NCBI GenBank assembly: GCA_902806565.1
Contig: CADCXA010000055.1
Location: 62,001-126,000, forward strand
Reading direction: 5' to 3'
Source of the DNA: Hypoxylon rubiginosum
Taxonomy: Eukaryota > Ascomycota > Sordariomycetes > Xylariales > Hypoxylaceae
DNA length: 64,000 bases
Part shown: piece by piece, positions 32,865-43,300 of the stretch
Numbering within the stretch: the stretch's first letter is position 1
Layout of the letters: every line of letters starts with the position of its first letter
The notes under the pieces: generated by a model
Database searches by the model: none
What the model was told of the DNA's origin: nothing
What the model saw: the letters and a program-made list of their open reading frames with translations, nothing else
Program-made: the position numbers and the translations under genes

Positions 32865-34898
32865 TTAGCTCGATGCGCCGACGGCTCCACCACCTTGCTT
32901 CCAAGCTTGGGCCATGGCAAGCATCTTCGACAGGTCTTGCTTCTGTTCGTCGTCCGCGGGGAACACGTAGTCGATGTACTCTTCGAACGTATCGTCCTCG
33001 AGTCTGCGTCTGCGTTTCGTCCTCCGCGGCATCTGTTTTTGGACTTTGTCGATGTCCTCCGCCGACCCGTGCGTACGCTCGAACGATAGCCAGGCGTTAA
33101 GTAGAGAAACCCTCTCGTCCTTGAGCTCCTTCTCCTTCATGCGCTTGTGCGCACGCTCGAATACATCACGGGCCCTGGTCTTCGCTTCCTCGCTGACAGG
33201 CCGTTCCTCCTCCTCGCCTGTTTCTTCCTCGTCCTCTTCGGGAATGTTGATCTCGAAGTGCGCGTAGCTAATCCAGACCTTGACGTGGTCTGTCTTCTCT
33301 AGCAACCTCTCATACAAGTCGCGTGTCTTGTCGTACTCGCCCTCCTCTTCCTCGAAATCGATATACGCTTTCCACAACAGTTCTGGCATATCCAGGACGG
33401 TTTGGTTAATGGCAAGCTCGAAAATAGCTCTTGTCCTGTCCAGGTCGTCCAGTCCTCTCTCAAGCTCGGCGAACTTGATCCAGGTCTGGCAGTTGGCGGG
33501 GTTCCACTCGATATGTTTCTCGTATAGGGTTCGACATCGTACAAACTCGAATAGCTTCAGTTCTAATTCGATGTAGCCCTTGAATAACTTGTCTTTCGGG
33601 CACATGCCGATTGCTTGTCCGAGTGCCTTGCGCGCAGCTGTCAATTCGCCTTGCCGAATTTCAAAATGCGCTCTCAGCAGCCAGACCTTGGCAAACGTGA
33701 ATTTCTTGTGGGGAATCAGGTCAAGACATAGCTTGTAGATCTGGCGTGCTCGGTCGACATCTTTGGCGTCCATTTCCTCCCAGAGAGCGTAAAAAATCCA
33801 CAAGTAAATGTAACGGCGCCAATGCCTCTTCTCCTGCGTCGGCGGGATTTGTGCTACTGCTCGCTCGTACACGTCCCTTACGCGATCCACGTCGCCCGAT
33901 GTCTCCTCTAACCGGGCGTAATCAAACCATATATCGTAATTCTTTGGGTTCTCCTTGATTTGATCCTCATAATGCCGCCTTCTCTTTGACAAGACCACAT
34001 CCTCAACGCCATCTCTATCACCGTATTGCTTCTCGAAGGTCGTGTAGGCCTTGTGTAGAACCATAGACTTTGACCTAGGGAGGCGATCCAGGGCGTATTT
34101 ATAAATAGCCCTAGCTCGCTCATACTCCTTGAGTTTGGCCTCAAACCTAGCGTACGAGATGAAAAGCCTTTCGTCGACGAATTCATCCCCTAGGGATTCG
34201 ACCGCAGTACCAAAGACCTCTCTGACTAGATCGCTTGTCCCATATTCTTCTTCGAATTTGGCCCACTTAATCCAGTTACGCGGTTCCGGGTGGACTATGG
34301 TGAAACGCTCGAAGATATCCCTGGCTCGTTGAAACTCGCCGTATCGCTTTTCCAGCTTGATATACGCGCTCCATGCGGCCTCGTCTGGTTCCCAAGACAT
34401 CCACCTTTCGAAGACCTGTCTCGTACCGGGAATATTGCCGAGCATCTCTTCCATGTAGACATACTTGTACCATAATTTGTCGACTCGCGGTAGAACGGTG
34501 ACGGCACGATCAAGGAGGTTCCTCGCGTGGTTGATGTTCCTACTCTTCATCTCGGCCTCGATGTATCGGATCCATAAGACGACGGAGGTCGGGTCGACAT
34601 CGAGGGCTCGTTCGAAGATGGATCGGGCGCGTTTAAACTCCTTCTGCTCGAGTTCCCAGGCGGCATAGCGCATCCAATTGTTCATGTTAATCCTATTGCG
34701 TTGGACGAAGCTCTCGAACTCCCTCCGCTTCCGGCCCTGGAACTCATGGAGCTCTTCCAAGTCTCCAAAGCGCTGCGTAGGCGCTTGCAGGGAGGTCTCC
34801 TGGCGATCAACTGCCTCCCGAAGCAGCTGCTCGGCAGAGATCTGGATAGGCGCGGCGGCCTTGTTTTTGACCCGTGGGGGTCCTCGTGAAGACTCCAT
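32865..34898 (-). CDS. CLF1: Pre-mRNA splicing factor CLF1 (Crooked-neck homologue)
   Basis: Scaffold protein of the NineTeen complex/spliceosome, built almost entirely of HAT (half-a-TPR) repeats, needed for tri-snRNP recruitment and spliceosome activation. A single intronless frame encodes 677 aa, the usual length for fungal CLF1. The N-terminal segment [20 protein letters not shown] is the conserved Crn/Clf1 signature. About fifteen HAT units follow, with repeated W..Y..E and A-R-xx-F/Y-E-R-A patterns (for example [56 protein letters not shown]). The tail has a basic patch ([13 protein letters not shown]) and [12 protein letters not shown], typical of the family. The gene is divergent from PRP31 across 472 bp. 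Confidence 0.97.
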   Translation of the reverse strand: MESSRGPPRVKNKAAAPIQISAEQLLREAVDRQETSLQAPTQRFGDLEELHEFQGRKRREFESFVQRNRINMNNWMRYAAWELEQKEFKRARSIFERALDVDPTSVVLWIRYIEAEMKSRNINHARNLLDRAVTVLPRVDKLWYKYVYMEEMLGNIPGTRQVFERWMSWEPDEAAWSAYIKLEKRYGEFQRARDIFERFTIVHPEPRNWIKWAKFEEEYGTSDLVREVFGTAVESLGDEFVDERLFISYARFEAKLKEYERARAIYKYALDRLPRSKSMVLHKAYTTFEKQYGDRDGVEDVVLSKRRRHYEDQIKENPKNYDIWFDYARLEETSGDVDRVRDVYERAVAQIPPTQEKRHWRRYIYLWIFYALWEEMDAKDVDRARQIYKLCLDLIPHKKFTFAKVWLLRAHFEIRQGELTAARKALGQAIGMCPKDKLFKGYIELELKLFEFVRCRTLYEKHIEWNPANCQTWIKFAELERGLDDLDRTRAIFELAINQTVLDMPELLWKAYIDFEEEEGEYDKTRDLYERLLEKTDHVKVWISYAHFEINIPEEDEEETGEEEERPVSEEAKTRARDVFERAHKRMKEKELKDERVSLLNAWLSFERTHGSAEDIDKVQKQMPRRTKRRRRLEDDTFEEYIDYVFPADDEQKQDLSKMLAMAQAWKQGGGAVGASS

Positions 34899-35370
34899 GT
34901 TGGCTAGATGGTGTGATGTGTAGGTCGACTAGGAGAAGGAGGAGAGGTTGAGTTTTTGCTGCAATGCAGCTAGAAAATTGAATTTGACAATAAAGTCGAC
35001 GAGGCTGAAGAATACCTTGTCAAAAATAAAATAAAATTGAATTTCAGGTTCCCGCTGGATTGGACCCGCTATAAACCACCGGAAAATAGTTTTGCCAGAT
35101 ACCACGCTAAATATTCGTCACCTGATTGGACATGTAGCTTTCTTTCTCCATATTAATTTTCCATCGCGACCAAGAGCCTGCAGCTCTTTGATTTACAAAG
35201 TTCACAGTCGCAAATCAAGCTCATTCATCTTTCTACCCTAATAAAGCCCTCGACTTTCCCCAAATCTTTCAACGCTTTGCGCTTTGCGACCAATAATCAT
35301 CTCGATTAATAGTTGAACTTCCCCGTCCTCTCGCACGCGGCCGTTGGACAGCGAATTACCAGCCGGCACA
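34899..35370. promoter_or_regulatory. Divergent promoter region, CLF1 (-) and PRP31 (+)
   Basis: The 472 bp between the two start codons must serve both genes. Two ATTGG elements (CCAAT boxes on the other strand) occur at 35059-35063 and 35125-35129. The CLF1 side has an AT-rich stretch near 35020-35045. Shared regulation of the two splicing genes is inference. Confidence 0.6.
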
Positions 35371-37320
35371 ATGTCGACTTTAGCAGAGGAGCTGCTGCAA
35401 GACTTCGAGGACTCAGGATCTGAAAATGGCGAAGAGCAGAACGATGCTGGCCTCGACCTTGACGGCCCGGCTGTTGGGCCCCCACCGAGCCACGAAAATG
35501 GCGATATGATGTTAGATGGCGACGAGGAGGAAGAACCAGACGAGGATGAAGAAATGGGCGGCATGAGCAGCACACTCGAACCTGCCCAAGATGAAGAAGC
35601 GACCAAGGCCAAGGTCGAGAAAATGCAGTTAGGTGGAGTCAAAGATATTCGCAAGGTTACCACTGTCATGGACAGACTGGATCCTCTCCTAAAGGTTAGT
35701 CTACCACCTATTCCCTCGCTACATACTACGAATGGCGATAGAATGTTTACATCTTCTGGCTTGAGTAATAGACCTGACCGATTCGTTACGATTTTACAGG
35801 ATATCGCATACTACCAATCGAAGCCTCTAGCGCCACACACGACGAATATAGGTAACATTGAGGACAACCCCGAGTACAAGATCCTCACTGAATCCAATAC
35901 TCTCTCCACTCAGATCGACGGCGAGATCATGAAGGTCCACAAGTTCATCAGAGATCATTACTCCGCTCGGTTCCCCGAACTTGAAACTCTCGTCCAGAAC
36001 CCTATCGAGTACGCCAAAGTCGTAGCTATTCTCGGAAATGGCCCTATGGACTCGGATAGCATCAAAGCCCTTCAAGGCTCGACCGAGAATCCCTTGGGCG
36101 AATCCCTCAAGTCAGTTCTCGATGGCCCTTCGCTCATGATCGTGACCGTCGAAGCTACTACGACCAAGGGGAGTGAAATAAGTCGAGAGGAGCTCGAACG
36201 CATTCTTAGGGCTTGCCATATGATGATCAAGATGGACAAAGCCAAGAAGACACTTACAGACTACGTACAGTCGCGGATGAACATCTTCGCTCCCAACCTG
36301 ACGACCTTGGTCGGATCGCTAACTGCAGCCCAACTTATCAATACAGCAGGGGGTCTGACTAACCTTTCCCGGACGCCCGCCTGCAATCTTGCTGCTTGGG
36401 GCTCCAAACGAACGGGGAACACTGCGTTCGCCACCAATGTGGGCATTAAGCAACAAGGCTTTTTGTTTCACTCACCAATTATCCGCGGTATTCCGAACGA
36501 CCTGAAGAAAAAGGCGATGAAAGCCGTAGCGGCGAAACTCGTCCTGGCTGCACGCGCAGACACCGGCCATACGAACCCCGATGGTTCCTATGGTGAAGAA
36601 CTAAGAGGCCAATGTCTCGAGCGATTGGACAAGTTAACAGAACCACCTCCCAACAAGGGCCAGCGAGCTCTGCCGGCTCCGGATGACAAACCTTCGCGAA
36701 AGCGAGGTGGTCGTCGAGCGCGCAAAGCAAAGGAGGCGACGGCAATGACGGATCTGCGCAAAGCCCAAAACCGCATGGTGTTTGGTAAGGAGGAGAAGGA
36801 AACAGACTACGGCATAGGGGATTCTACTGCGGGCATGGGAATGATTGGCCAAGGGGGCGATGGTCGAATCCGAAATATGCAGATTGACAGTCGAACACGA
36901 GCCAAGCTTAGCCAGAAGAACAAAGGCTGGGGAGGGGCCACGCCTATCGGCGGCTCTGCTTCGTCGCTGCGCGGCTTTGGCCAATCAGGCAACAGCATCG
37001 ACCTTCGCGGTAAGGGTCTACGCACATCAGGGGTAGGTTCCACGATCGGAGGGGGTGCGGGGACAGCCTCTTCGCTAGCCTTCACGCCGGTTCAGGGACT
37101 CGAACTGGTGGACCCCAAGGTCCAGGCCGAGCTTAGTCGCAAGAGGAAAGCGGAGGAGGACCGCTGGTTTAAGGGTGGCACCTTTACCCAAGTCGGAGGC
37201 AGCGGAACCGCTAGCAATGCCAATGGTGGCTTCAAGGTCCCTGGGCAGCCTCCTAACAAGAAAGTTGATACGGGTGCTGGCAAGATGGGACCACCATCAC
37301 TGCCTACCTCCAAGAAGTAG
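35371..37320 (+). CDS. PRP31: Pre-mRNA processing factor PRP31
   Basis: U4/U6.U5 tri-snRNP protein that binds the U4 5' stem-loop together with Snu13. Exons 35371-35694 and 35800-37320 give 614 aa. The 105-bp intron (GTTAGT...TTTTACAG) is a multiple of three and has no stop, so the frame runs through it; it is judged an intron because it has a donor, a CTGAC branch and an acceptor, and because the family sequence reads RLDPLLK-DIAYYQ without the insert. The acidic N-terminus is followed by the NOSIC/NOP core (NPEYKILTESNTLSTQIDGEI; LTTLVGSLTAAQLINTAGGLTNLS; GFLFHSPIIRGIP) and the PRP31 C-terminal domain with KRGGRRARKAKE and METD-like KEEKETDYGIGD. The chosen ATG follows a short leader; an upstream in-frame TTG is not used. 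Confidence 0.96.
   Translation: MSTLAEELLQDFEDSGSENGEEQNDAGLDLDGPAVGPPPSHENGDMMLDGDEEEEPDEDEEMGGMSSTLEPAQDEEATKAKVEKMQLGGVKDIRKVTTVMDRLDPLLKVSLPPIPSLHTTNGDRMFTSSGLSNRPDRFVTILQDIAYYQSKPLAPHTTNIGNIEDNPEYKILTESNTLSTQIDGEIMKVHKFIRDHYSARFPELETLVQNPIEYAKVVAILGNGPMDSDSIKALQGSTENPLGESLKSVLDGPSLMIVTVEATTTKGSEISREELERILRACHMMIKMDKAKKTLTDYVQSRMNIFAPNLTTLVGSLTAAQLINTAGGLTNLSRTPACNLAAWGSKRTGNTAFATNVGIKQQGFLFHSPIIRGIPNDLKKKAMKAVAAKLVLAARADTGHTNPDGSYGEELRGQCLERLDKLTEPPPNKGQRALPAPDDKPSRKRGGRRARKAKEATAMTDLRKAQNRMVFGKEEKETDYGIGDSTAGMGMIGQGGDGRIRNMQIDSRTRAKLSQKNKGWGGATPIGGSASSLRGFGQSGNSIDLRGKGLRTSGVGSTIGGGAGTASSLAFTPVQGLELVDPKVQAELSRKRKAEEDRWFKGGTFTQVGGSGTASNANGGFKVPGQPPNKKVDTGAGKMGPPSLPTSKK
35695..35799 (+). 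other. Stop-free, 3n intron of PRP31
   Basis: This 105-bp intron adds 35 codons without a stop if retained. Retention would insert a Ser/Pro/Thr-rich peptide immediately before the NOSIC region. Boundaries are GTTAGT at the donor and TTTTACAG at the acceptor. Confidence 0.75.
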
Positions 37321-40300
37321 TAACGCGAATGGGACATTGCACTATTCTAAACTGAGACTCCGCGATGTAGGGCTTCCTGCGATCCACACACAACGGCAGA
37401 CTTAAGGTATTGGCGTCTGAGGGGGCAGTAGAGCTAGCTAATGCTTGCTGGTGGCTCTTATTTTTTCTTGCAGCATAGGGTCGGTCGCATATGGTAACGG
37501 CGTTCTTGGAGGAGGGAGAAACTATCGAACCCTGATACGCAGGAATGCGGAAAAGGGTTAGTCTTAGCAGTTGAGTCTACGCAACGGCGTCTAGTAGACA
37601 TTTTCCATCTATAAACTTAATTCTTGAAGGCCGCGCATCCGAATCCCCTCCTTTCCCCTCACATAACTCTATCTGACCGTTTGCCATTGCGAGGCCAAGG
37701 AGCTTGCTCCGTTCGTTTTCGCCCGTGCGTTTAACTCCAGCTAATGCATGTATTGCTGCTGCTGCTAGTATTGCTGCAGGCGTCACGAGAAATTTGTTGT
37801 AGGAGGGAAGAAATCTTGGGACCTAAGAAGTAAAGACTAGGGACGTTTTGTCCTTTTTTGCTTCTTTTCCAAGAAATTTGACGCAGATTACACGTAACGG
37901 CCACGAAAGGTCGACGTTGTTGTATGCAGTTGTCTTAAAGGCGGTTACTCGTAGAGACCCTTGGAAGGCTAACACAGATCTCGATCTCCTCCGAGCCAAA
38001 ATGTCCCTTGTCTTGCCGGCTGTCGTGACACCAAGCAAAGTGGGAAGTGATGCAGGCGGCGCGTGGGTTACACGAACGTGGTTCCGGATATCTACTGGCT
38101 TGCAGCGAGCGCGCATGGAACAACGTCAAAGTCTCTCCCCTCCCTTACGCTGTACTACCAGACTACTTGCCTTGCTTTTAGTGCGACGCGCGCTACGACT
38201 CGAACCTGTGCGGCATCGCACGTGAGAAAGGTGGGAGACGGGAGTGGTGGGTGTAAAAAAAAAAATTTAGTGACGATGGTGGTGGCGGGAAGGGATGGGG
38301 AAAAATGGATGGAGGGAAAAAAGGGGGAAAGTAGGAATAGAAAGATGGGAATGTGGTGAAACTCGTACGCTCTGAGCATGGGATTCTTCCTTTTCCTCTT
38401 ATTCCCGCATCCGACGTGGCAAACATCTCGGCGACACCACCTCCATTTACATTACTACCGGCAAGGGTTCACGACTGAAGCTATTCCGGATAGTTTCGTT
38501 TCCCCCCTTCACTGCCCCCTAGGTATATTCGTTGACATGACACCTGCAGGGACTCGAGGGAGCATATGTACATACAGTGTTACTGCCTATTGTATAGTAG
38601 ATCTTAGCCGTGTAGATAATTTGGGATATGGTGTACCGGCCGAGCTCTTCTCTCGGATATCCCACGCGCAACACAATTGCTTAGACACTGATCTTCAACC
38701 CTTTTCCCTCTCCAAGATCTGTCGCAAAAAAACAGGATTTCGTCATCACTAATCCCAGTAACAGTTATACGTGACATACCCAGACTGCCAGACTTGTCAG
38801 AGACAGGGCCTGCATATGTATGTACAGCGCGGGGTAGAATAAAATTGGGCTCTGGGCTTGCATTGTACTTTGTATAATCGCATCCATTTTTGCTCTCCAT
38901 GGACCAAGGGTGCGTTACATGTATATACATACGTGTAAGTATGTATATGTACCTAATGTACCTGTATAGCGGCTTATATGATATAGGTATACAACCTTTT
39001 CAGCGAGTCAGGTTCATGCAGCTAATAATATCCATATCCATTAACCTCTCTTGTGTATCTCTCTCGCTTTTCGGGGATACGAAGTAGACCGCTCACTAGC
39101 AGTGGTAAAGTAACTAGAGCTGCGGAATCCGAGTCCCGGTCGATCAGTGGGCATTAGAGCGTGGGAGGGAGCTTGGTGATTACTTGCGCAATGACAGTAT
39201 TGGCTAGTATTGGGGGGTACTTATTAATAAGATAACAAAAGGAAGAAGAAGAAAAAGAGTAAAACGAGAGATCTTCACCGTATGGCAAACACGAAGTAAC
39301 CTCCCATGTGTGCCGGAACACGTAGGGAAACGATGGCTGTGTAACAGCTAGGCAGATGGGATTCTCTTCTTTCCCATGTGCCGAACGGCCGATTGTTTGT
39401 CGTTGGAGCTTAGACGGGCTGTCGTGGTTCGCGGAGCTCCGGATCTGGAACGCCTTCGCGGTATGCGCCGGAACTGGGCATGTCCACTTTTGGGGGCGGC
39501 TGGGTCGACATTACGAACGAGTTCCATCCATCTCCATCTCACCACTTCCACTTAACGAAAACAAGCGTACTCTGTCTTGCTCCTGCTGCAGGCAGGGAGA
39601 TAGATTATCTTATCATATCATGCTCGTGCTCACTCACCGGCTCACTCGTGGCAGACCGACATACCGACGTAGCTACCTTACAAGGTAGGTGGGCATGGTT
39701 CGATTCCTATTGGTCTCCCTACTTGCTGGTCGCGTCTTTTCGTAGGGATCCCTACCCATCTTTTACTACATACCTTGTCGACACCTTCTTTTTGCTTATA
39801 TCTTTGTACTTACTCTTATCATTTTCTCTGATATCCGTTATACACACAAACGTACATACGGGAGCTTGGCCTTTGCCGTCCCGAATTCTTCTTGAGCGCG
39901 AGTATATCCTCTCCTGCCTCTCCGTGGCAGAATCGCACTAGTCGTCCGGTCCCCAAGACCGCACAGAAAAAGGGGAACAGCCAGATAGCGCTGATAGGAA
40001 TCGAACCTAACACCCCTCATGTATAAGATACATTCCAGTCGCACAGGCGACAACCTTGTTGGCGCTATTTCAGGTTCTAACAAAGCAGTGGGTAGTATCT
40101 GCTGCTAGGCCTGATGAGACAATTATGTAAGTAACCAGCTCCATAATGTACGTGTATCGCGATCTTTTACATATCTTATCACCAAAATTTTGCATGCTGC
40201 ATGCAGGACACATACATGAGTTCGGACCCAAGGAGAACCCACATAGCCAAGAGCATACAAGCCAAGAGAGCCTCTTTTATTACCAAGCAGGTGACTCCGA

Positions 40301-43300
40301 ACCATCGTTGCCCGGCATGCAAGGTAAGCAAAAATTAAAACTAAACTTGAATAATAATGAAATGGAAAGACTGAAAGTCGAGACCGTAGTAAGTAAATTC
40401 GAAAAGGACCATCATGACGTGGTAATGTGGTGAGAGACCGTCCAAGGACGTACGGAACTTTGCGTCTTGACGATATTTATTCGCTGCGACGACCTCTTGT
40501 TCCGTTTTATCGACTGATGCTCGAACGTTTGAGCGTTTCTATCGTGTGGGCCAGACCGTCCTACGAACAGGGGGGATCGAACTCCTGGCGAGGCTGCTGG
40601 GTTCGGGGTCCTTATCCGGGGATCCAATCGTCTGACCGGACCGTAATAAGCGTTGGCCCAAACGGGAGATCAATACGCAGGGTCTAGGCCTTACGTAAAT
40701 AACATTGAGAGTACAATTAAAAAAAGAGAAAGGGAAGAAAAAAAGAAGACGCAATGAAAATTGGCCACCCCGAGCCCCCTTTTTTCAAACGGCCGGGTCA
40801 AGGGTTCGTCAATCCCGGAAAACACGACAAGGCCTTTCGGAGGTGGAAGTAAGGCGGACCTAGGCGTAGAAAAGGTGGAAGGTGGAAGGTGGAAGGGATG
40901 TCGGCGGGGAACACAATACTTCGGAAGCTCGGCCGACTCCCTTGTGTGCGACTTAGCAAGTCCGAAACAACGATCGCGTGAATTTCCAGGGGTTTTTTTC
41001 TTTCTTTCTTTTTTTCCTAATCTTTTCTAATAGGGAAGAAAATAAAATAGTTTCATTTGCGTCATCGTGATTAGTAGAAACACGTATCCATACCTACATG
41101 TACATAGTATTTGACTTGCCTCATACGACCGTGTACTTAGTAATGGTCTCCTGTTCGAGTTCGAGTTGTTCAAGGCCAAGGTTATCTATCTTGGCTATTG
41201 TATTTCAGCCCCAATCAACATATCTGATGGTCCTATGTAGGTACATTACATGGCTTGACAGCTTGACCAGAAAGGGACAAAAAAGGGTTGCTGCTACGTT
41301 GAATGCATGCATATGGACGTATGGACGTATGGAAGTTAAGCTGTTGTAAATATTTACTCCGGGTCACTAGGTACGGCACTGCACTCATTCATATGCACAT
41401 ACAGCAAGGAAAAAGGACAAGGCCTGGAGAGCTGATGGGTTCCAACTATTGGATGGCTCAAAATACGGAATAAGTACGAAGAGAGGGGTGGACAATCTAA
41501 TGTATATCCATCGGTGTTAATAACCAACAACTTAATGCTGCTCTCTGGAGTTTGGGGATTATCTATACGACATGCCGTTTCGAGAGGTGGTCAGTCAGTC
41601 ATATGTCTCGGCCGCATAAAAAAACACAGACATCTGTTCTATATAGTAGAGTGAATTCAAAACTCGTCTCACGAGGCGTCCCCACCCGTTTTCAGGTTAC
41701 CCTATGTACATACATACCTACATGTAAGTATCTACATATATAGTACCTACATATGTCCTAGGCTTTACTAAGGTTGGCGCGCATGCGGAAGGGGAAAAGA
41801 AAATAGAAGAAGAAAAAAACCTCTTCCAGAATTCCAGGGACCACCCATCGTGAAGGGTAAGCAAGCAATGTATGTAGATTGTTGTATTATTAGTATTATT
41901 AGACCGCCAGACCCTTCTTACAATTTAATGAATATGTATATTCAGGGGAGGCCCGTAAGGACCAAAAAAAGAGGTGCGCGGGTCCCACCCCCCGGTCCGT
42001 TCAGCGATAAGTCGCCCTATGGAAGATACCCTGGAAACGGCAATGTGGGCCATTCATGTTGACGATCTCCCCCCCTCCGAATCGACGATTGCCCAACATT
42101 GTTTCGATCTTTGTGGCTTGCTGGTGCTTCGGAGCGGATTCCTTACCCTAGATCTTTTATTTATTTTGCAGAACTTTGCAGGAGGGATATCCGCGGGGGA
42201 TTGAAGGAACTGCTGGCCGACTCCCATTCCACATGTATCTATTTTGGTAGGTAGTATTACACTTCCATTGATATCTACATCCCTATCGTCGTTTAAATCA
42301 TTACCGGCGTTGAAGTTTTGAACTAACAATGCATCGTGTGTCTTAGGTATGAAGGTATGCATGTGTAATCGGAGTTATCAAAAGATAATGGACGAAAGGA
42401 CTCTAGCATGGGTTAACGCGTCTCTTTAAACCCTGAATATGATCTGTCGATTAATAGTACGGTGCAGTATGTAGAACCCCTACTAGATTATGTAGGTTAG
42501 TAGGTACACAAGATATACGATATTCGGTATCTTTTCTTTTGCACATCCACGTATAATAGAGTATATAATACAGGTACCAGTATTATGTAATATTGCAAGC
42601 TACGCTAAGTCTTTCTATGTTGTTAATAGTTAATACATAGTTAATAGAGCCGGGTTTCTATCAAGAGAACAAAGAAAATTCCCTCGATATTCGAACTGTT
42701 ATGGTGGTGTTCTAGTTCCACCATCCACTATCCGTTATCCACTCATTGGGTAGGTATCATGCCCATCATGTCCTCATGCCCTGGAACTTCGCGACGGGAC
42801 CATTGCAATTATTTCTCTATAGTATAGTCAAGCAAAAGATAGCGAAGTTCAAGAGAGAAAAACTCATCTCTATGTGGGGCATTATAACGTTGTAGGGACC
42901 TTGCCCGAGACCCACAACTCCGATGACTGCCCAAATCCCAGATCTCCAACTGCTCATCGGGTCCTCATCTCCCACAGCCCATCGCTAGGTAATAGAAACA
43001 GGCCCCAGGCCCCCCAGGTCGCCAGGCCCTGTCTCCTTCGATATTTGGCATCGACCCGCCCTGGAGCTTACCCTGATTCCGGGCCTCTTCATTCCTTCTA
43101 AACTCAATGACATCATCGTCTTCGTGTCATTTCTTCCGCTTTCCTTTCTTCTTCTTGCCAACAATTCCAGAATACGTGCCGGGGCTAAATGAATTCGGAG
43201 AGAAACCCTTTTTTTTTTTTTTTACTTGTCATAATATACATGTATATTATTTTTCCGACCATGTGCTACCCGCAGCCTGCAACTTTTTTTCGGGGACCCT

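Noticed and set aside
39690..39715. Plus-strand B-box-like GGTTCGATTCC as a tRNA
   Set aside because: No acceptor, D or anticodon arm can be formed from the 70 bases upstream.
39480..39941. 153-codon plus-strand frame
   Set aside because: Its composition is random Ser/Leu/His-rich with no recognisable motif, and flanking splice sites are not convincing.
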